This document shows positions 34,093 to 46,560 of a stretch of 64,000 bases of DNA, one piece after another (position 1 is the stretch's first letter; every line of letters begins with the position of its first letter). Under the pieces are notes generated by a model. That model saw only the letters and a program-made list of their open reading frames with translations. It searched no databases and was not told the DNA's origin. Made by a program: the position numbers and the translations under genes. The stretch is from Thamnaconus septentrionalis (Eukaryota; Chordata; Actinopteri; Tetraodontiformes; Monacanthidae): contig CM020507.1 in the NCBI GenBank assembly GCA_009823395.1, forward strand, positions 5,336,501-5,400,500, given 5' to 3'.

Positions 34093-34438
34093 ATGAATGA
34101 AGCACTCAAGAGCAACTTCACTCCACCGAGTGACAACTGGACGTTTTATAACTCCTCCCCCAGCTCGTTGGAGGAGGGGGAGGGGTCGGCCCTGGCCCGG
34201 AACATCACCTACGTGGGATTCTACCTGCACCAGCCGTCCACGGCGGCCATCTTCATCGCGTCCTACCTGCTCATCTTCCTGGTGTGCATGGTGGGCAACG
34301 GCGTGGTGTGCTTCATCGTGCTGCGGAGCAAGAACATGCGCACCGTCACCAACCTCTTCATCCTCAACCTGGCGGTGAGCGACCTGCTGGTGGGCATCTT
34401 CTGCATGCCCACCACGCTCCTGGACAACATCATAACAG
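34093..34438 (+). CDS. npffr2: npffr2 coding exon 1: N-terminus, TM1, TM2
   Basis: The exon itself starts at 34086 after CCTTCTCAG, seven bases before the ATG at 34093. The donor is CAG|GTGAGT. It ends in phase 1 within LLDNIITG. It encodes the glycosylated N-terminus and TM1-TM2. An ATG at 34097 opens another frame without family similarity and was not used. Confidence 0.97.
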
Positions 34439-35012
34439 GTGAGTCACTTTCTTTTTCTTCCTTTTCTTTTCCTAAAAAACTACCCGGACTGGTCGATCGT
34501 TTCTCCTCGAGCTCTGAGACGTTGGCAGGGCAATTTTCCCCATGAGCAGAGATTCACATGCACGCGCGAGTAAAATATAGATTAGAATTAAGACAAAAAT
34601 ATATAAAAATACTACTACTTCTTTGTACGGCTTTCAACATTTTACTTTATGCCAACACCACCTCCAGCCGTCAGAAGGCATTGCAAGCTTTTGGGAAAAT
34701 ATGCAAAATTAATGATCATTTTAACTTCAAATATTAAAAAAAAGAACAAAAAAAAAAAGAGAAGTCGATGCAGAAGCGGGGCGGAATCTCAGAGCATTAA
34801 TTCAGACCTGGAGCCGTAAAAACCAGACAAGAAAGGAGTCTCTGTGTGAAGCCTTCCATTTTTCATTTTTCCAATACTACATTGTTCTGATGTTGGTGCT
34901 CGTGTGGCTGGACTGAAACGAGCCACATTTCAATCACCTGCTGGGGGACATCTAACAGGAAATTGATTCCAGCATTGCTGTGAACCTTTTATGGGGTGTG
35001 TGTTTGTTTGTT

Positions 35013-35086
<74 letters not shown>

Positions 35087-38000
35087 ATTGCAAGCTCACA
35101 GGAGGCTTCAGAAATTTGCAGACCACAGATTGCAAATCATACCCTCTTTTTTTCCCTCTCTCTTTCTCCTGAACCTGCAAACGACTGAACCGGCCGGCCA
35201 TCAAATTTTATTGGTCTGGTTTGTTGGATTAGTGACAGATTTTTATTTCATCCCTGTGGTTTCCACCAGAGAGCCACTGCTTTTATGGCCGGTAAAGAGT
35301 CTCAGGACTCTGCACTGCACGAAATGAAAGTGTATGTCTACTAATTTATCGGGTTTTTTTCATCTGCATTTTGGCTCATTTGGCTGCATTAATTTCTATT
35401 TAAACAACGTACATGTGGGAATTAATTTGTGTGTCACCAGCCTTTGGCAAGACACAAAGTGCTCATTGTTAGTTATTGTAAAGACAACAATACATTAAAA
35501 TAATTTTGGCCTACTTCACACTGGGCCTTTAGGATGGAAGTGAGAGACTTCATGTGCCCGCTGACAGAGTGCTCCGCTCTTCTCTGGATGCCCCCCCCCC
35601 TCTTCAAAGCACCCTCAAATTTTCGCAGAGTGCAGAGGCTCTGTGTCCTGTCAGCATGCCCCGCCCTCAACGCTCTCCCCGGTTTCCCATCAGTCCCAGT
35701 CGCCCTCTGTTCAATCTGCCCCTTTTTCTCTCCCTGTTTGAATGCTGCGATGACGGGACATCAGGTGCAGCCACGAGGCAGCGGCATATGGTCAGCGCGC
35801 CTCTTGGGTCGGTCTGGAGGCAGGATTTAGTTTTGCCTGGCCATGCTTGACTGCCAGTCACGTGGCAGAGACGACACAAAACAAACCGCTACCATTGTGT
35901 AACAGCCCAGTTTCTTCTTCTCCTCCCACTGAGCGTCTCATCATCAATTTCGACTCGCCGACTTTTCCCCTCTCGGTCCGTCTTCTGCCGTAGATCCTTC
36001 ACTGATATGATTTAAGGTAGTAACAGGCGTGCAAGATCAGTTCGGTTCGTATGTCAAATGGGTGCAATCTGGCGCCCTCTGGAGAGAACAGGAGGGACTT
36101 CTTTTTCCGATGCTGCAAGTCAATGTTGATGTTGTTGAGCAGGCGATGCACTTGTATTTGTATCCTTCAGTCTGAAATCTCTCATATTTACTTGCACTGC
36201 TATCAAATCCCTTGACAGACGCGCCACTAAAGAAGACGCTCAGCATCATATTTCTAAACTAAACGAAGCCTCAGAGGTTCGGACTCTGTGATTCGCGCGC
36301 GGAGACAGACTCCCTTGTACTCGTGGCCAAAAGGTCAGAGCTTTTTACACGTTGCACTGATTAGACATGACAGTTGGCTCCCCGTGACACAACTCTCGCA
36401 AGAGGGACTCCCAAAATGATGATGGCAGCAGATTTTGGAGCCTCTGCACAAGAAAATCACACAACACTTTGCTCCGTTTGAGCCAGATTCGTATTAGTAC
36501 AGAAACAATCCTCACGTGTATTTAAAACAAAAAATGATAATGACACTGAATCGATTGACCTGTGGGGGTGAAAATAGAAAATACATTTAATGGATTTTTA
36601 AAAGAATGAAATTTATATTATGACATGTTATGGACAGGCGGCTAATGTTAAAAGGATAAAATCAGAAGGAAAAACCCTGTGAGCAGAATGTTGGGAGCTG
36701 GAGAGTTTTTCCCTTCCAGTCCGGACCTTCTGGATGGGCAGAGCAGCTGACTGGGGCCCGTGGGGAGCTTTTGTTGGGACGGCTGTGGGGATTATGGGGA
36801 CGAAGGCTCAGCGGTGGGACAACCGTGGTGCGAGGTGGAGGATCGCTCGACGGCCGTTGGTTTTCCAGCAGGGCCTTCAGCCATCAGCCTCTGATACTGT
36901 TCTCAGTTTTCAAGCAGAGGATCTGACAGTGCAACCAGACAACAAAGGCCTGCAGCAGTGTGAGCGACTGGGGACCGTTCCATTGACTGTCAATGGCTGA
37001 TGACCTTTAACGTACAATGGAAAGGTTCACAGTCGAGTGTGAAGCAAATGGGAAGAGGATTAGCACCTCGAGATATGTTTCTTGCCACATTGGCCGATAG
37101 CAAAACCTGAAACAGATTGGACGTCATGTTGATAAGAATACACTTAACTTAATTACTGTAACTTAATTTCATTTACTGTGACAATCAATGCCCTTTAATC
37201 AACCAGAGCTTTTGCATGCTGTTGGCATTTGACTGGTATGGGCTGTTTTGCGTTTTTTATTTGCACACAAAAATGAGAACATTTCAACTGTCTGGGTACT
37301 GAATTGTGCCCCCACCAAGCCTGATGCACTGGTTGAACCCAAGCAATGTATATAGTCCAAATCCCAACTCTATCTTGCTTCACTTCATCTGTTAATTCAA
37401 CTTCCACTGTATTCGTCTGCTGTGTGTTATGTTGCTGAGCTCGGCTGTTCAAAAAGCTTTTATCAGTGGGAGGAGAATAATTTCTACTGACAGTTTGCCG
37501 ATATCCACTCGCACACATGTTCCCGTGGAAGCTGGAAATCTATGACTAGACTACACACACACACACACACATGCATACACATATGCACACCAAAAATCTA
37601 TATTCACAGACAGGGGCCCCTATTGGCACGAAATGAAACTGAAAGTCTCTCACGTGTTTGTGTTCAGTTAAGGTTGCCAAAACGAAATAACTTATCTTTT
37701 CATAATATAATAATGATATTCAATGACATTATTATATGTATTTACCTTTTTATGTTTACCTGACAACCAATCACAGTCATACACCAGTGTCTCAGCAGCG
37801 ATCTAGCATTTGGAAGACATTTGGCCCATTGTCAACATCCATCCAAGTCTTTGCATATTCCAGTGCTTTCCAGGCAATTGTAATGTCTAAAGAGCACTCA
37901 AGGCATAAAAGCAGTTCGAGAGTTCGACATCACAATGGATTTCACAGTGTCTCCTAAAGCAGAGGCCACTGGTGCTGTACAGACCGTCTCATTTAATAAA

Positions 38001-38148
38001 GGAACAAAGTGCGGAGTCATGTCAAGCCCCGACCAGAAAGGGCCCATGAATGACTCTTTGTTGACCAGTTAGATGTGAAGTCGCTCAACTGTGAAGCAGG
38101 ATGGGCTGCGTCGTGCAGGCAGCCACCTCCCCCGGTGGTCTGTCTGTC

Positions 38149-38185
<37 letters not shown>

Positions 38186-39768
38186 CCTTGGTAATAAGTG
38201 GATGATGAAGCACCTTTTGTCGGCTACAGGTGTCCGTCTGAAAAAATTCCGCCGAGGGGGAGATTTCTATCTCGTCCTGGATGTGCCAAGCTCTGCTTGG
38301 CAGTGATCTTGCGTCCTGACAATTAACTGTACATTACGTGAGCATCACTGCTTCCTGCAATGCAGCCTTCCCTTCCTCTCCAGAAAAAAACAACATAAAA
38401 AAAACAACAACGCTCTGCTCTGGAGCATGTCTGCACCGTTTCAAAGAGAGATGAAAGATAATGTCACGCCTCAGACACTGAACAAGCTGCAGAAGAGAGA
38501 CACATTAGTGGTGTGACACTCTTCATGATTGACACCTTATGGCTCAAGACTATTGTTTTAAAGCTGACAGCTGCCATGTCTTCAGCCATGGTAATGATGT
38601 CTGAGGACGAGCCAGCTCCGCATTAGTGAGAGAGAGACAGAGAGAGAGAGGGAGGCAGAGAGAGAGAGACAGTAGCTCCGCTTCTATTACAGTTTTTCGC
38701 AACATAAAAGTGATATTTCTAAAATATCGACAAAATTGCAATTTGCAATTCCCACTTTGAGGAGGGTGGACGTACAAAACACTTTGAGGTGTTAAAACAT
38801 CCTTTGGAGGGGATTTGAACCAACAACCTCAAGCACCACAGTCAGTCTTCCTCCAGCCTCAGCCATCTGTCCTCATGAGATGATGCTTCATTTTCTTGGC
38901 CTTCTCTCTCACTTTGACTTTAAAAGATAGATAAATTTCACATGGTTGAGACCGGGATTCGAACCCTGGTTGCCCACACCAGAGTCAGGTGCCTAACCCA
39001 CTGAGCTAACCTGCCCAGGTTCCCAAGGATTGTGGAGTGATGCCAGTACATCAATAAACAGCAATGAGTTGACATTGGTGCGTTGCAACACTGAACTCTT
39101 GAATGAACTGCAGCTGCAGGAGTAACAAACAGTCACTTTGTGCAAGTGTAACACAAGTGGAGTTGAAGTGTTTTAGATCAAATTTAGACAAAAAATTTCT
39201 CCCCACTCTTTTAAAATTGAATTCAAATAGAGTTTGAAAAGAAGGAAGGGGGAGCTAGCTCACTGGCTAGCTCCACTTACCTGTTTGCTGCTTCCTGTTG
39301 AAGGAAATCCCAAATGCTCCGACGATTGAAATGCTTGGAAATTCGACGAACGCAACGCAACGCAAGTTTTGGATGTTTTGGGTTTGTTTAGATTTTTGTT
39401 TAGTTTGGTTTTTGCTTGGTTTGATTTTGGTTTAGACACACGCACGCACGCACGCACACACACACACCAGTGTTGTACCTCTGGTCCACGCTGGGTTTCG
39501 ATCCTGTGACCTTCACGTTGGGAGGCAGCATTGCTCCCCACAAGACCATCTTCAGCGCTGACAACGAGAGAACTATAAAGGCCTCAGTGCGTCACCCGAC
39601 AGACAGACAGCAGCTACAGAGACACACACACAAAAATAAGACAAATAAATAAAACAACCATTTATTTGTTTTAAAATAAAAGATTCTTCCACGTATAACT
39701 CATTACTTATGAATCACAATTAAATCAAGAGTGAGAGTAAAATCAAAGAAAGAGTAATTGAGTCAAAT

Positions 39769-39855
<87 letters not shown>

Positions 39856-42800
39856 AAGGTCACTGTATTATAAAAAAAAAACAGTTTATCGTAGTGTGTT
39901 TACCATAAGCAGACAGCCAACATGTAGGCTGGCTGTATACATAGTTACTTATTTACCTCCGTAGTCATCAGACTAGCAAGGTGTTTAGCTCACTAGGTTA
40001 AACCTCTGACTGTGGTGTAGGAGTTGTGGGTTCAAATCCCAGTTGGAACCAGACGACAAATTTTCAGACAAGTTGAGATTTTGCATTCCACATCTCTGTC
40101 TCATGCTAGACTATGATAGAATGGTGATTTTGGTGAGTTTTTAAAACACCCCCCCAAAAACAAAACAAAAAAAAAAATAACAATGTAGTATTTTCCACTT
40201 TGTATTTTGGCATAATTGATTGCAGCATTTGCCTCCTGCGATAAGGGCAATTTAGAAAAACATGTCTATATGTCGATAGAGTTCGACATCTTGGCAAATT
40301 TCCTCTGTTCCTCATAATCTTCATCGTGTCATTGGGTTGGCGCAATCCCCTATAATTATTGGTGCCTAGTCAGTCACATGACGACAGAGATGATGCAAGA
40401 AACGACAAATAGAGATTATACATCCTGTCACTGGAACTGTTGCAGTCTTTTTTTTTTTTATAACTTGATCTCTTTATTTACATTATTTGCAAGGATGTTC
40501 ATGTAAAATAAGATTGCAGACTGTGCGGTGCAAAATGTAATATAATAATTATGATGTAATAATTATAACAATGTAGTGCTGGAAACATAAGGTTACAGTA
40601 ACATGACATGATTTTAGATACGTGACCCTGCTTGCAGGGACGGAGCGAATGAGAGCAGCACGATGACTCACATCTGAGAACGGGCCATTGTTCTTTGCAC
40701 AACTGGATATGATGTAATTACATACATTAGAGCGCCAGCTATGTATACACCGAAAGAGAAAGAAAAAGACAGAACTCAAGGCTCTAAACTACGAATGTCA
40801 CTAATGGAAGGGATGTCATTATAGGATGCTCATTTTCTTTTTTTAACAACAGAAAGCGGGGATGTAATGGTACGCTGCGATGAGAGGACGAGAATAAGAG
40901 ACCAGACTGAGGCCACAAGCCTGGGAATTGAACTTGCAACCTTCTGGCTGTGAGATGACAGTGCTAACAGTTTTATTTGAAAAGATAAAGTGCCAAAAAC
41001 AGAAAAAAAGAAATGCAAATGAAGCATTCAATGGTTGCGAGTGGAGCCAAACGACCTCAGTTTTGTCCGTCGGGAGTGATGAAGACGACGAGGCCACACC
41101 AACCTGAACAAAAAACACCCCACAATATATATATATAAAAAAAAAAAAAAGATAGATACACTGGGCTAGCAAGGTGTATATCGGGCACGTAAGTGTTGCC
41201 TCAGTGTCTTTCTATTTTTTTTTTTTTTGCAGATGCTAGGATTGCCCTCGTTTTTCATGTTGGTACTTCCAGGAGTCAAATGTGCATTTTAAGCAGATGG
41301 AGACATAAAAAGCCAGCCAGCCACAAACAGACTGTCAGCACTCTGCCACTCTGCTCCTCAGCCGCCCCCCTGCTTATGTAAAGAGGACAAACACAAATGT
41401 TCCCGCCAGCCTGCAGTTTTCTTTTTTTTTTTGTGGGTTACTAAGTTCCCAGTGAACCTTTTATTATTAATTTTTTTTCAATCCCACGTCTGAATCACCT
41501 CCCTCTGTCACCAGGGTGGCCTTTCGGAAGCCTGGTCTGCAAAATGAGCGGCATGGTTCAAGGGATCTCCGTGTCTGCATCCGTCTTCACCCTGGTGGCC
41601 ATCGCTGTGGACAGGTACGACAGCCGCTGCCGCTGTTCGCACGCACATCATCACACTCCTCGTCTCTGCATCTGCCGCCTTTTTTTATTTGACTGTTGAC
41701 TTGACAGGATGCAGCGGTCACTCCTTGGAGTGATTCCCATCTCCTCTGACAGGTGGTCCGTGTTGTTCTGCGAGCCTGCCCAAGCATGTGAACCCCCCTC
41801 TGAAGATCTGATCACATCCCTTTCAACTCCACAAAGCACCATCCCCTTCTAATATCCGCCGTGCAAAGATCACACACTGCATCCAATCCCATCAACCAGC
41901 TTCCTTCTTTGAAACAACAATAAAAAAAACCTGAAGGCACAAGCTTGTTTTTTTTCCTTTCACACATGGCAAGAAATTTGTTTTTTGCCAAATTGGATTG
42001 ATGTTTTTTTTTCTGAAGTGGTGTAAATACAACACACAGTAGCTGCGTTTCCATGACCCCTAGAATTACGCAAAACCTAAACATCGCAATATAAAACTGG
42101 TGATGGAAACACCTGAACTTGGAGAAACCTCTTAAATATGGCTAAAAGGTGGTTTTTCAGATGCATCCATATAGAGGTATATCGCAAAAATGTCATGGAA
42201 ACGCTTTTTTTGCATTTACACGCCAGCAGACGTGACGTACGGAGTCATGTGACCTGTTCACTTCATGTGAAAATGGCGCGTTGTGTTTGGACGGAGGAGG
42301 AGACGGAATATTTTTTACAAGTAATCAAAGAGAAAAATATAACAACCATTCTTGACAGCAAACAACATCAAAATGTAGATTTATACAATTTTGTGCCTCC
42401 ATCCCCCTTAAAGTGGGGTCTAGCGGGACGAGATTTGACCAGAATTACGGCTTATGCGCTTCACACCATTCAATGGAAACACCTGCAAATCGCAATAGTA
42501 CTTTGCAGAAATTTTCGAAATATCCCTTTTATTTTGTGAAAAACTGTCATGGAAACGCAGTCATTGTGTTTGCGCGGGTGTCTTCATTAGAAAACATACA
42601 TACATTTGATGCCAACTTTCACAGCACACATACAGCAACGGCAACAATTTGTATTCTGCCTCCGCTGGGCTCCACCCAGGCGTCAAATTCAGCTGCCAAG
42701 TACTTAGACGGTGCAGCTGCACGACATTAGAAAAACACGCAGCACAGGGACAAACGTGTCGAACGATCGGAATACAAAAAAGCCACTCAACAACGCATTG

Positions 42801-44541
42801 CTAAGGCCATGTTGCTCTTGGCTCTCTGCTGATGTTAAACCTCCAGAGTCGACATCAGCCACATTTTTCCTTCCAAACATCCTCTTTTCCTCATTCCCTG
42901 CAATGTCAACTTTCCAACACTTTCCAACGTCCCAAATGTGGGCCGCGATCGCCTCCGTCAGGGGGGACGTTCAGCGAGCGATTCCATCTGTGATTTGTAA
43001 AAACAGCCGCCACAAAGCATGAACAGTTGGCCCAATAAATCCAACCAATGTTCACATTAGTGGTTCAACGCCAGGATGCTAATTTTGGATAGTTTCTGAT
43101 GATGTACCGAGCTGGTAAGTAATTTCTAGCTGTTGGTTGTCTGTCCGTGCCTCCAACTGTCCCCAGTTATCCTCTACTCAGGGTTTTATTTTTTTTTCCA
43201 AAGCCCTGGAGAGAATTTGCAACGGAGGACGCTTGAGCAATCAGCCTACCCGTGCTGTCTTAGTTAGTATCACATGCATGTCTTTAGACTTCCAGAAGAG
43301 AACCCACTCAGACATGGACAGAACATGCAAACGCAGAGAGGCCATGAATCATCATGGAATGATGATGATAATGATTGAAGACTTGAAATAATTGAACGCC
43401 AGGAAGCAAGACCGTGTTGGACTTCCTCCTCCTCCCTGCGCGGCCTGGTTAACCAGTCGTCCGGCAGCAGCTGAGCAAATTTGGCAGGGACGGTGGCTGG
43501 ATGGCCGACGGGAACAAACATACGCTCGGCCAACAGCTCGGCTGTAAGCAGGGAATCTTCAAAGTCCCGGCTTTTATTCTTTCAAATGGCTCGAGGTGTC
43601 TCGTAAAAAAAGGACAGAAGTAGTTTAAAAAGTAGCAACAACCAAAGTCAATGTCACCTCAAAGAGAATTGGATTTGAATAATTGATGTGGGGGGGGGGG
43701 GAAATAAATATTCATGCTTCATTCCCATCAAGGACAATACTGTTAACAGCACAAGCCACTTCGAGACTGATTGGTTCCTGAATCTCGTCCAGGATAAAAA
43801 ACAAAAGAAACCAAAACTAATTCACATCCATGAAACATCCAAGAACACAATTTAGTACTTTTCAGCATTACCGTAGTTATAAATACCATTTAAAAGTTTC
43901 CTGGACAGACTGTCATTAGTTTCTGAGGTTGGCACAGTGAACCGCTCGCTGGATAGTTTGGGGCCATTGAAAGAGAAAAATAATGAGAAAGTTCTCTCTG
44001 TCACAGTGCTGCACACCAAAATGTCACACACGCAGGCACCTTCTATGGGCCGATTCAAATTTTAAGCGAGCACACTCGCCTTTTAGAACCTGTGCTCCAA
44101 TCTCTATTGGCGTGTTCACTGACTCGTCCCTGTTGCCAGTTAACTGCAAAGTAGGAGACCTGACATGGTGTGCGGACGGTGTGACTGCTGCTTAACTGCG
44201 TAAATGCGGCTGAGTTTGACCTGTGGGGAAAACCCGACTCATTTCTCGACTCAGCAGCTCGGGTGCATGCGAGTCCTCCACCAAAGACCACCGAGTTGGG
44301 AGATTGGGGCTGTCGAGGTTGTCACAGTCAACAACGATTTCCATCTCCTGCACGGGGGAGGACAGATAGTGAAAACGGGACTTTGTGACACGTGATGTGT
44401 GGAGCGACTTCCTCCATCAACACAGTCGTACTTCCACCGTGAGCCCAAGCCTCAGGAGCTCACGGCCGGGAAATCCTTCACATCTCACTGCCATCACATG
44501 CTGAAGTTCAGGAACTGGCAGAACGAATTCCATCTCCAGAG

Positions 44542-44603
<62 letters not shown>

Positions 44604-45159
44604 CAGCCTCGTCTGGCTTTGGAGACACTTTGCCCGCAGTCACATCTTCCAGCCGTCTGGAGCCAGAACTTTGATCCGTTCTCTGTCTTTGCCCGACACC
44701 AAGTCAAGTGTCCTCGTGCCTCCCGGTGGGCGGATCACCTGACCCACTGCGCCTGAGTGACAAGCATATCGCTCCTGTTGCAGGCAGCCTACACTCCAAC
44801 CCGTTCCCACCCAAAGGAGGAGACAGTTGGAGCCGTGAATATTGAAATTCTGCAGCAAATCTTACAGCCTGTATCCCCGTTTTGGTTTCAAAAGAAACAC
44901 TATTAACAGCTTTTATCACTTTCCATTCCTGCCAGTGATGATATCTTTGTCTGCACCCTTATTTTAGCTCAGGTGCACAATTGAAACCTTCTGCATCGGC
45001 CTGATCGGTTGGTTTGGCGTCACCCTGGTTCCCTAAAGAACCAGGTGAGGCTGGAATGTCTCAGGCCTCTGTGACTCATCATTGGACACCGAGACGAGTC
45101 TTGGTGGCCGTCTCAGAAAATCGCCTTCCTACATCGAGTCTGTGTGTGTGCGTGCGTGC

Positions 45160-45221
<62 letters not shown>

Positions 45222-46344
45222 AGTCTTTCAGTAGCAGCAGCAGCAGCACAGCTGAACAAACGATTTCTTTTTGCTCATTTGCTTCAGCTCACCATATCCC
45301 ACAGACGCTGACATGCAAATCCGATGACATTTTTTGTCCTCTTGGAAATTTGACAACTTTTGTTACCACAAAGATAAGAGCTTTTACAGTCTGTCAGTCG
45401 AAGGTTTTAACTCAAACTTGTCACCAGTTCCCCTGAACAAGTCTTTTTCTCTCTCCCCTAAATCAAAAACCTCTTGCAGATTCAGGTGCATCGTCTACCC
45501 CTTCAAGCAGAAGCTGACCATCTCCACGGCCACCTTGATCATCGTCATCATCTGGGTGCTGGCCGTGTCCATCATGTGTCCCTCGGGGGTGATGCTGCAG
45601 GTGACCGAGGAGCAAAGCATCCGGGTGCTGCTGGGCTACGACAACAAGACCAGCCCCTTCTACTGGTGCCGTGAGAACTGGCCCAACCAGGACATGAGGA
45701 AGATCTACACCACAGTGCTGTTCGCCAACATCTACCTGGCGCCGCTCTCCCTCATCGTCATCATGTACGCCCGGATCGGCATCACACTCTTCAAGACGGC
45801 GGTGCCGGTGGAGGGCAAGCCGGGCCAAGACAGCCGCCACACCGTCTCCAAGAAGAAGCAGCGGGTCATCAAAATGCTCCTCATCGTGGCGCTGCTCTTC
45901 ATCCTCTCCTGGCTGCCCCTGTGGACGCTCATGATGCTGAGCGACTACGCCAGCCTGAGCGAGCAGCAGTACCGCATCATCAACATCTACATCTACCCCT
46001 TCGCCCACTGGCTGGCCTTCTTCAACAGCAGCGTCAACCCCATCATCTACGGCTTCTTCAACGAGAACTTCCGCCGGGGCTTCCAGGCCGTCTTCAAGCT
46101 GGGCCTGTGCACGGCCGACGGCCAGCGGCGCCGGACCTACTCGCACCGGCTGCAGGGCAACTCGGTGCTGCCGGCCAACAACAACAACGCGCAGACGTCG
46201 CTGGAGCCCATCTCCCTCAACAGCCTGGACAGGAAGTCCACCACCTCCAGGAGGGTCAACCACCTGACCGAGCAGGACCTGATCATGGAGGACCTGGAGA
46301 AGGGCTCCGGCAGCAGCGGGGGCGTGACAGCCGTGTCCATCTGA
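34093..46344 (+). CDS. npffr2: npffr2: neuropeptide FF receptor 2, class A GPCR (3 coding exons, 436 aa)
   Basis: Seven-transmembrane receptor for RFamide peptides (NPFF/NPAF type) at the plasma membrane. Coding exons 34093-34438, 41515-41614 and 45480-46344 join with matching phases. The start [10 protein letters not shown] lines up with the human MNE start. N-terminal sequons lie at residues 8, 15, 20 and 37, with another at 204 in extracellular loop 2. Conserved GPCR points: GNGVV in TM1, [11 protein letters not shown] in TM2, Cys124-Cys212 disulfide pair, DRF (148-150, the DRY variant of this family), SWLP in TM6, NPIIY (335-339) in TM7 and tail Cys359. Stretches such as [31 protein letters not shown] and [18 protein letters not shown] are diagnostic for NPFFR2 over NPFFR1. 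Lying downstream of slc4a4 also fits NPFFR2. Mammalian length is similar. Confidence 0.97.
34996..35085. repeat. (TG)n microsatellite with TTTG start
   Basis: About 90 bp, opening with TGTTTG units and then pure TG. Confidence 0.96.
38808..38870 (-). repeat. tRNA-derived sequence (box A and box B)
   Basis: On the minus strand TGGCTGAGGCTGG resembles box A and GGTTCAAATCC resembles box B, about 40 bp apart. No acceptor stem, so it is a SINE-like or pseudo-tRNA fragment. Confidence 0.45.
38948..39016 (-). repeat. tRNA-derived sequence (strong box A and box B)
   Basis: Minus strand reads TTAGCTCAGTGGGTTAGG (D-arm/box A), CACCTGACTCTGGTG (anticodon-like arm) and GGTTCGAATCC (perfect box B). The T-arm nearly pairs but the acceptor stem does not, so a functional tRNA is unlikely. 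Confidence 0.6.
39772..39855. repeat. (AT)n microsatellite
   Basis: About 80 bp of AT dinucleotides. Confidence 0.95.
39979..40050 (+). repeat. tRNA-derived sequence, related to the 38.95-kb copy
   Basis: Plus strand reads TTTAGCTCACTAGGTTAAAC, CTCTGACTGTGGTGTAGG and GGGTTCAAATCCCAG. The order and spacing match the minus-strand copy at 38948-39016, showing a repeated family rather than a single tRNA. Confidence 0.6.
40910..40970 (-). mobile_element. SINE-like tRNA head fragment
   Basis: Minus strand reads GTTAGCACTGTCATCTCACA, then AGAAGGTTGCAAGTTCAATT and CCC. This is the tRNA-like head of a very common fish repeat whose body appears at 59381-59688 and 43269-43352. Confidence 0.6.
41515..41614 (+). 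CDS. npffr2: npffr2 coding exon 2: TM3 with [21 protein letters not shown]
   Basis: 100-nt exon. Acceptor TCTGTCACCAG, donor CAG|GTACGA. Two leading bases complete the glycine codon before [12 protein letters not shown]; the last two are the start of the arginine in DRF. It holds the TM3 cysteine of the conserved disulfide. Confidence 0.97.
42043..42560 (+). mobile_element. Harbinger-type element, 518 bp, perfect 15-bp terminal inverted repeats and Myb/SANT-like ORF
   Basis: Ends are CTGCGTTTCCATGAC (42043-42057) and its exact reverse complement (42546-42560). The words ATGGAAAC and CGCAAT recur inside. An open frame from ATG at 42273 to 42539 starts [16 protein letters not shown] and continues [10 protein letters not shown], which resembles the Myb/SANT-like DNA-binding protein of PIF/Harbinger transposons. 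No DDE transposase is present, so it is non-autonomous. A clear target duplication was not seen. Confidence 0.7.
43269..43352 (+). mobile_element. SINE-like body fragment, diverged
   Basis: Shares CACATGCATGT, GAGAACCCAC, CAGACA and AGAACATGCAAAC, in order, with the better copy at 59381-59688, with an internal deletion of about 20 bp. Confidence 0.55.
44544..44597. repeat. (TG)n microsatellite
   Basis: 27 TG units in the second npffr2 intron. Confidence 0.97.
45164..45220. repeat. (GA)n microsatellite 260 bp before the last npffr2 exon
   Basis: About 28 GA units, immediately preceded by a TG/CG tract. Confidence 0.97.
45480..46344 (+). CDS. npffr2: npffr2 last coding exon: TM4-TM7 and C-terminal tail
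   Basis: Acceptor CTCTTGCAG at 45471-45479; first base completes Arg of DRF. It runs to TGA at 46342-46344. It contains [79 protein letters not shown] and a Ser/Thr-rich tail with [10 protein letters not shown]. Third positions are strongly GC-biased compared with the flanks, which also explains a 318-codon antisense open frame over this exon. Confidence 0.98.
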
Positions 46345-46560
46345 GGAGATCACCTCCACTCCCCCTAGTGGAGAAGGAAGGAGCTCTTCCCGTTTGGAAT
46401 GCAGGCGTACGGCTTTCATTGAGGAAAGTCAAGAGAAAAAAAACAAATTGAGAGAAGAAAAGACAGAAAGGCGGACCTTCAGCCTCTTAACATCTCGCAA
46501 CCCCCCCCCCCCCAAAAAAAATAAATAAATAAATAAATAAAAATAGAAATAAAAAATAAC
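46345..46560 (+). other. npffr2: npffr2 3' UTR candidate with clustered AATAAA signals
   Basis: Follows the TGA. A C13 run (46501-46513) and A-rich stretch contain overlapping AATAAA copies from about 46520, and CTCTCAGTGTGCGCTTC lies downstream. The cleavage site is inferred and a longer UTR is possible. Confidence 0.45.

Larger units (their letters stand above)
34439..41514 (+). other. npffr2 intron between coding exons 1 and 2
   Basis: 7.1 kb. Contains (TG)n at 34996-35085, (TG)n at 38152-38183, (AT)n at 39772-39855 and a cluster of tRNA-derived sequences at 38.8-41.0 kb (listed separately). No additional exon was recognised. Confidence 0.7.
41615..45479 (+). other. npffr2 intron between coding exons 2 and 3
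   Basis: 3.9 kb. Contains a Harbinger-type element (42043-42560), a SINE-like body fragment (43269-43352), a G-run near 43690-43700, (TG)n at 44544-44597 and (GA)n at 45164-45220. No further exon recognised. Confidence 0.7.

Noticed and set aside
38948..39016. Functional tRNA gene on the minus strand
   Set aside because: Box A and box B are good, but the seven-base acceptor stem does not pair and the anticodon loop lacks a clean U33. A related copy exists at 39979. Treated as SINE or pseudo-tRNA.
34093..46344. Receptor being NPFFR1 rather than NPFFR2
   Set aside because: The MNE start, YLHQP wording, tail pattern and position after slc4a4 all fit NPFFR2.
45463..46419. 318-codon antisense open frame across the last npffr2 exon
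   Set aside because: Composition (Val/Asp/His/Gly-rich) and position show it is a shadow of strong GC bias at third codon positions of the receptor exon.
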